5,531 nt of DNA from Cyanobacteria bacterium UBA11153 (lineage in GTDB: Bacteria > Cyanobacteriota > Cyanobacteriia > Cyanobacteriales > Coleofasciculaceae), in NCBI GenBank assembly GCA_003511885.1, contig DOIX01000035.1, positions 1-5,531 on the forward strand, written 5' to 3'. The translations under genes and the position numbers were made by a program. Under the pieces are notes generated by a model. The model was not told the DNA's origin and searched no databases. It saw only the letters and a list, made by a program, of their open reading frames with translations. Positions 5,399 to 5,531 of the stretch are shown one piece after another (the stretch's first letter is position 1; the number at the start of each line of letters is the position of its first letter).

Positions 5399-5531
5399 AT
5401 TGTCACCCCAGGGCTGGGCGAAGCATTCCGATATAAATATTTGCCTAAAATACAAAGGTTATCGCCATTGTTACCCCAGGGCAGGGCGAAGCATTCCGAT
5501 ATAAATATTTGCCTAAAATACAAAGGTTATC
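5399..5531 (+). repeat. 68-bp tandem repeat, two units, running off the window
   Basis: Unit 1 is at about 5401-5468 and unit 2 starts at 5469 and is cut by the window end. Over the 63 nt available the units differ at 2 positions, and two matching bases (5399-5400) extend the repeat leftwards. Each holds CAGGGCGAAGCATTCC (CTGGGCG in unit 1), followed by an AT-rich part GATATAAATATTTGCCTAAA. The 68-nt period is not a multiple of 3 and stops occur in the unit, so it is non-coding. There is no spacer variation, so it is not a CRISPR. More units may lie beyond the window. Confidence 0.92.

Noticed and set aside
5399..5531. CRISPR-like array at the window end
   Set aside because: The 68-bp unit repeats throughout, with no variable spacer, and no cas gene is in view.

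Overview
The window comes from a cyanobacterium, probably a large-genome filamentous type (Nostocales or Oscillatoriales-like). Three things point there: two adjacent genes for membrane-arm subunits of the photosynthetic NDH-1 complex (ndhF and ndhD, both with the cyanobacterial/chloroplast sequence signature), two HIP1 octamers (GCGATCGC) within 34 bp, and a heavy load of short 7-nt tandem repeats and palindromic intergenic repeats of the kind known from such genomes.

Layout. Positions 1-969 hold a repeat-rich stretch. A short open frame (1-126) ends in tandem stops. A mosaic of repeat modules follows (about 133-592), built around three 66-bp tandem units. An open frame then runs on in the same phase into a plausible two-helix membrane-protein C-terminus ending at 969. 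This looks like an old gene interrupted or remodelled by repeats that kept the frame open. Positions 959-1049 are a 7-nt periodic array. ndhF (1129-3198) and ndhD (3493-5076) are intact, full-length and in the same orientation. The 294-bp gap between them is almost all repeat-derived: a heptamer array starting right after the ndhF stop, a dyad-symmetric element of four equal-sized hairpins (3293-3419), and a second heptamer array in the opposite orientation ending 3 bp before the ndhD ATG. Downstream of ndhD lies a degenerate heptamer stretch, a good intrinsic terminator (5222-5258), a promoter-like pair of boxes, and a 68-bp tandem repeat that runs off the window end.

Function. NdhF and NdhD are two antiporter-like, proton-pumping subunits at the distal end of the thylakoid NDH-1 membrane arm. 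Their pairing and the absence of CO2-uptake (Cup) genes beside them suggest the NdhF1/NdhD1 pair used in respiration and cyclic electron flow. If they form one transcript ending at 5258, it carries the four-hairpin element between the two genes.

The most interesting non-coding signals are the four-hairpin element, whose paired hairpins differ by compensated base-pair changes, and a shared 14-nt core (CAGGGYGAAGCATT) that recurs in both orientations in two otherwise different repeat families at opposite ends of the window.
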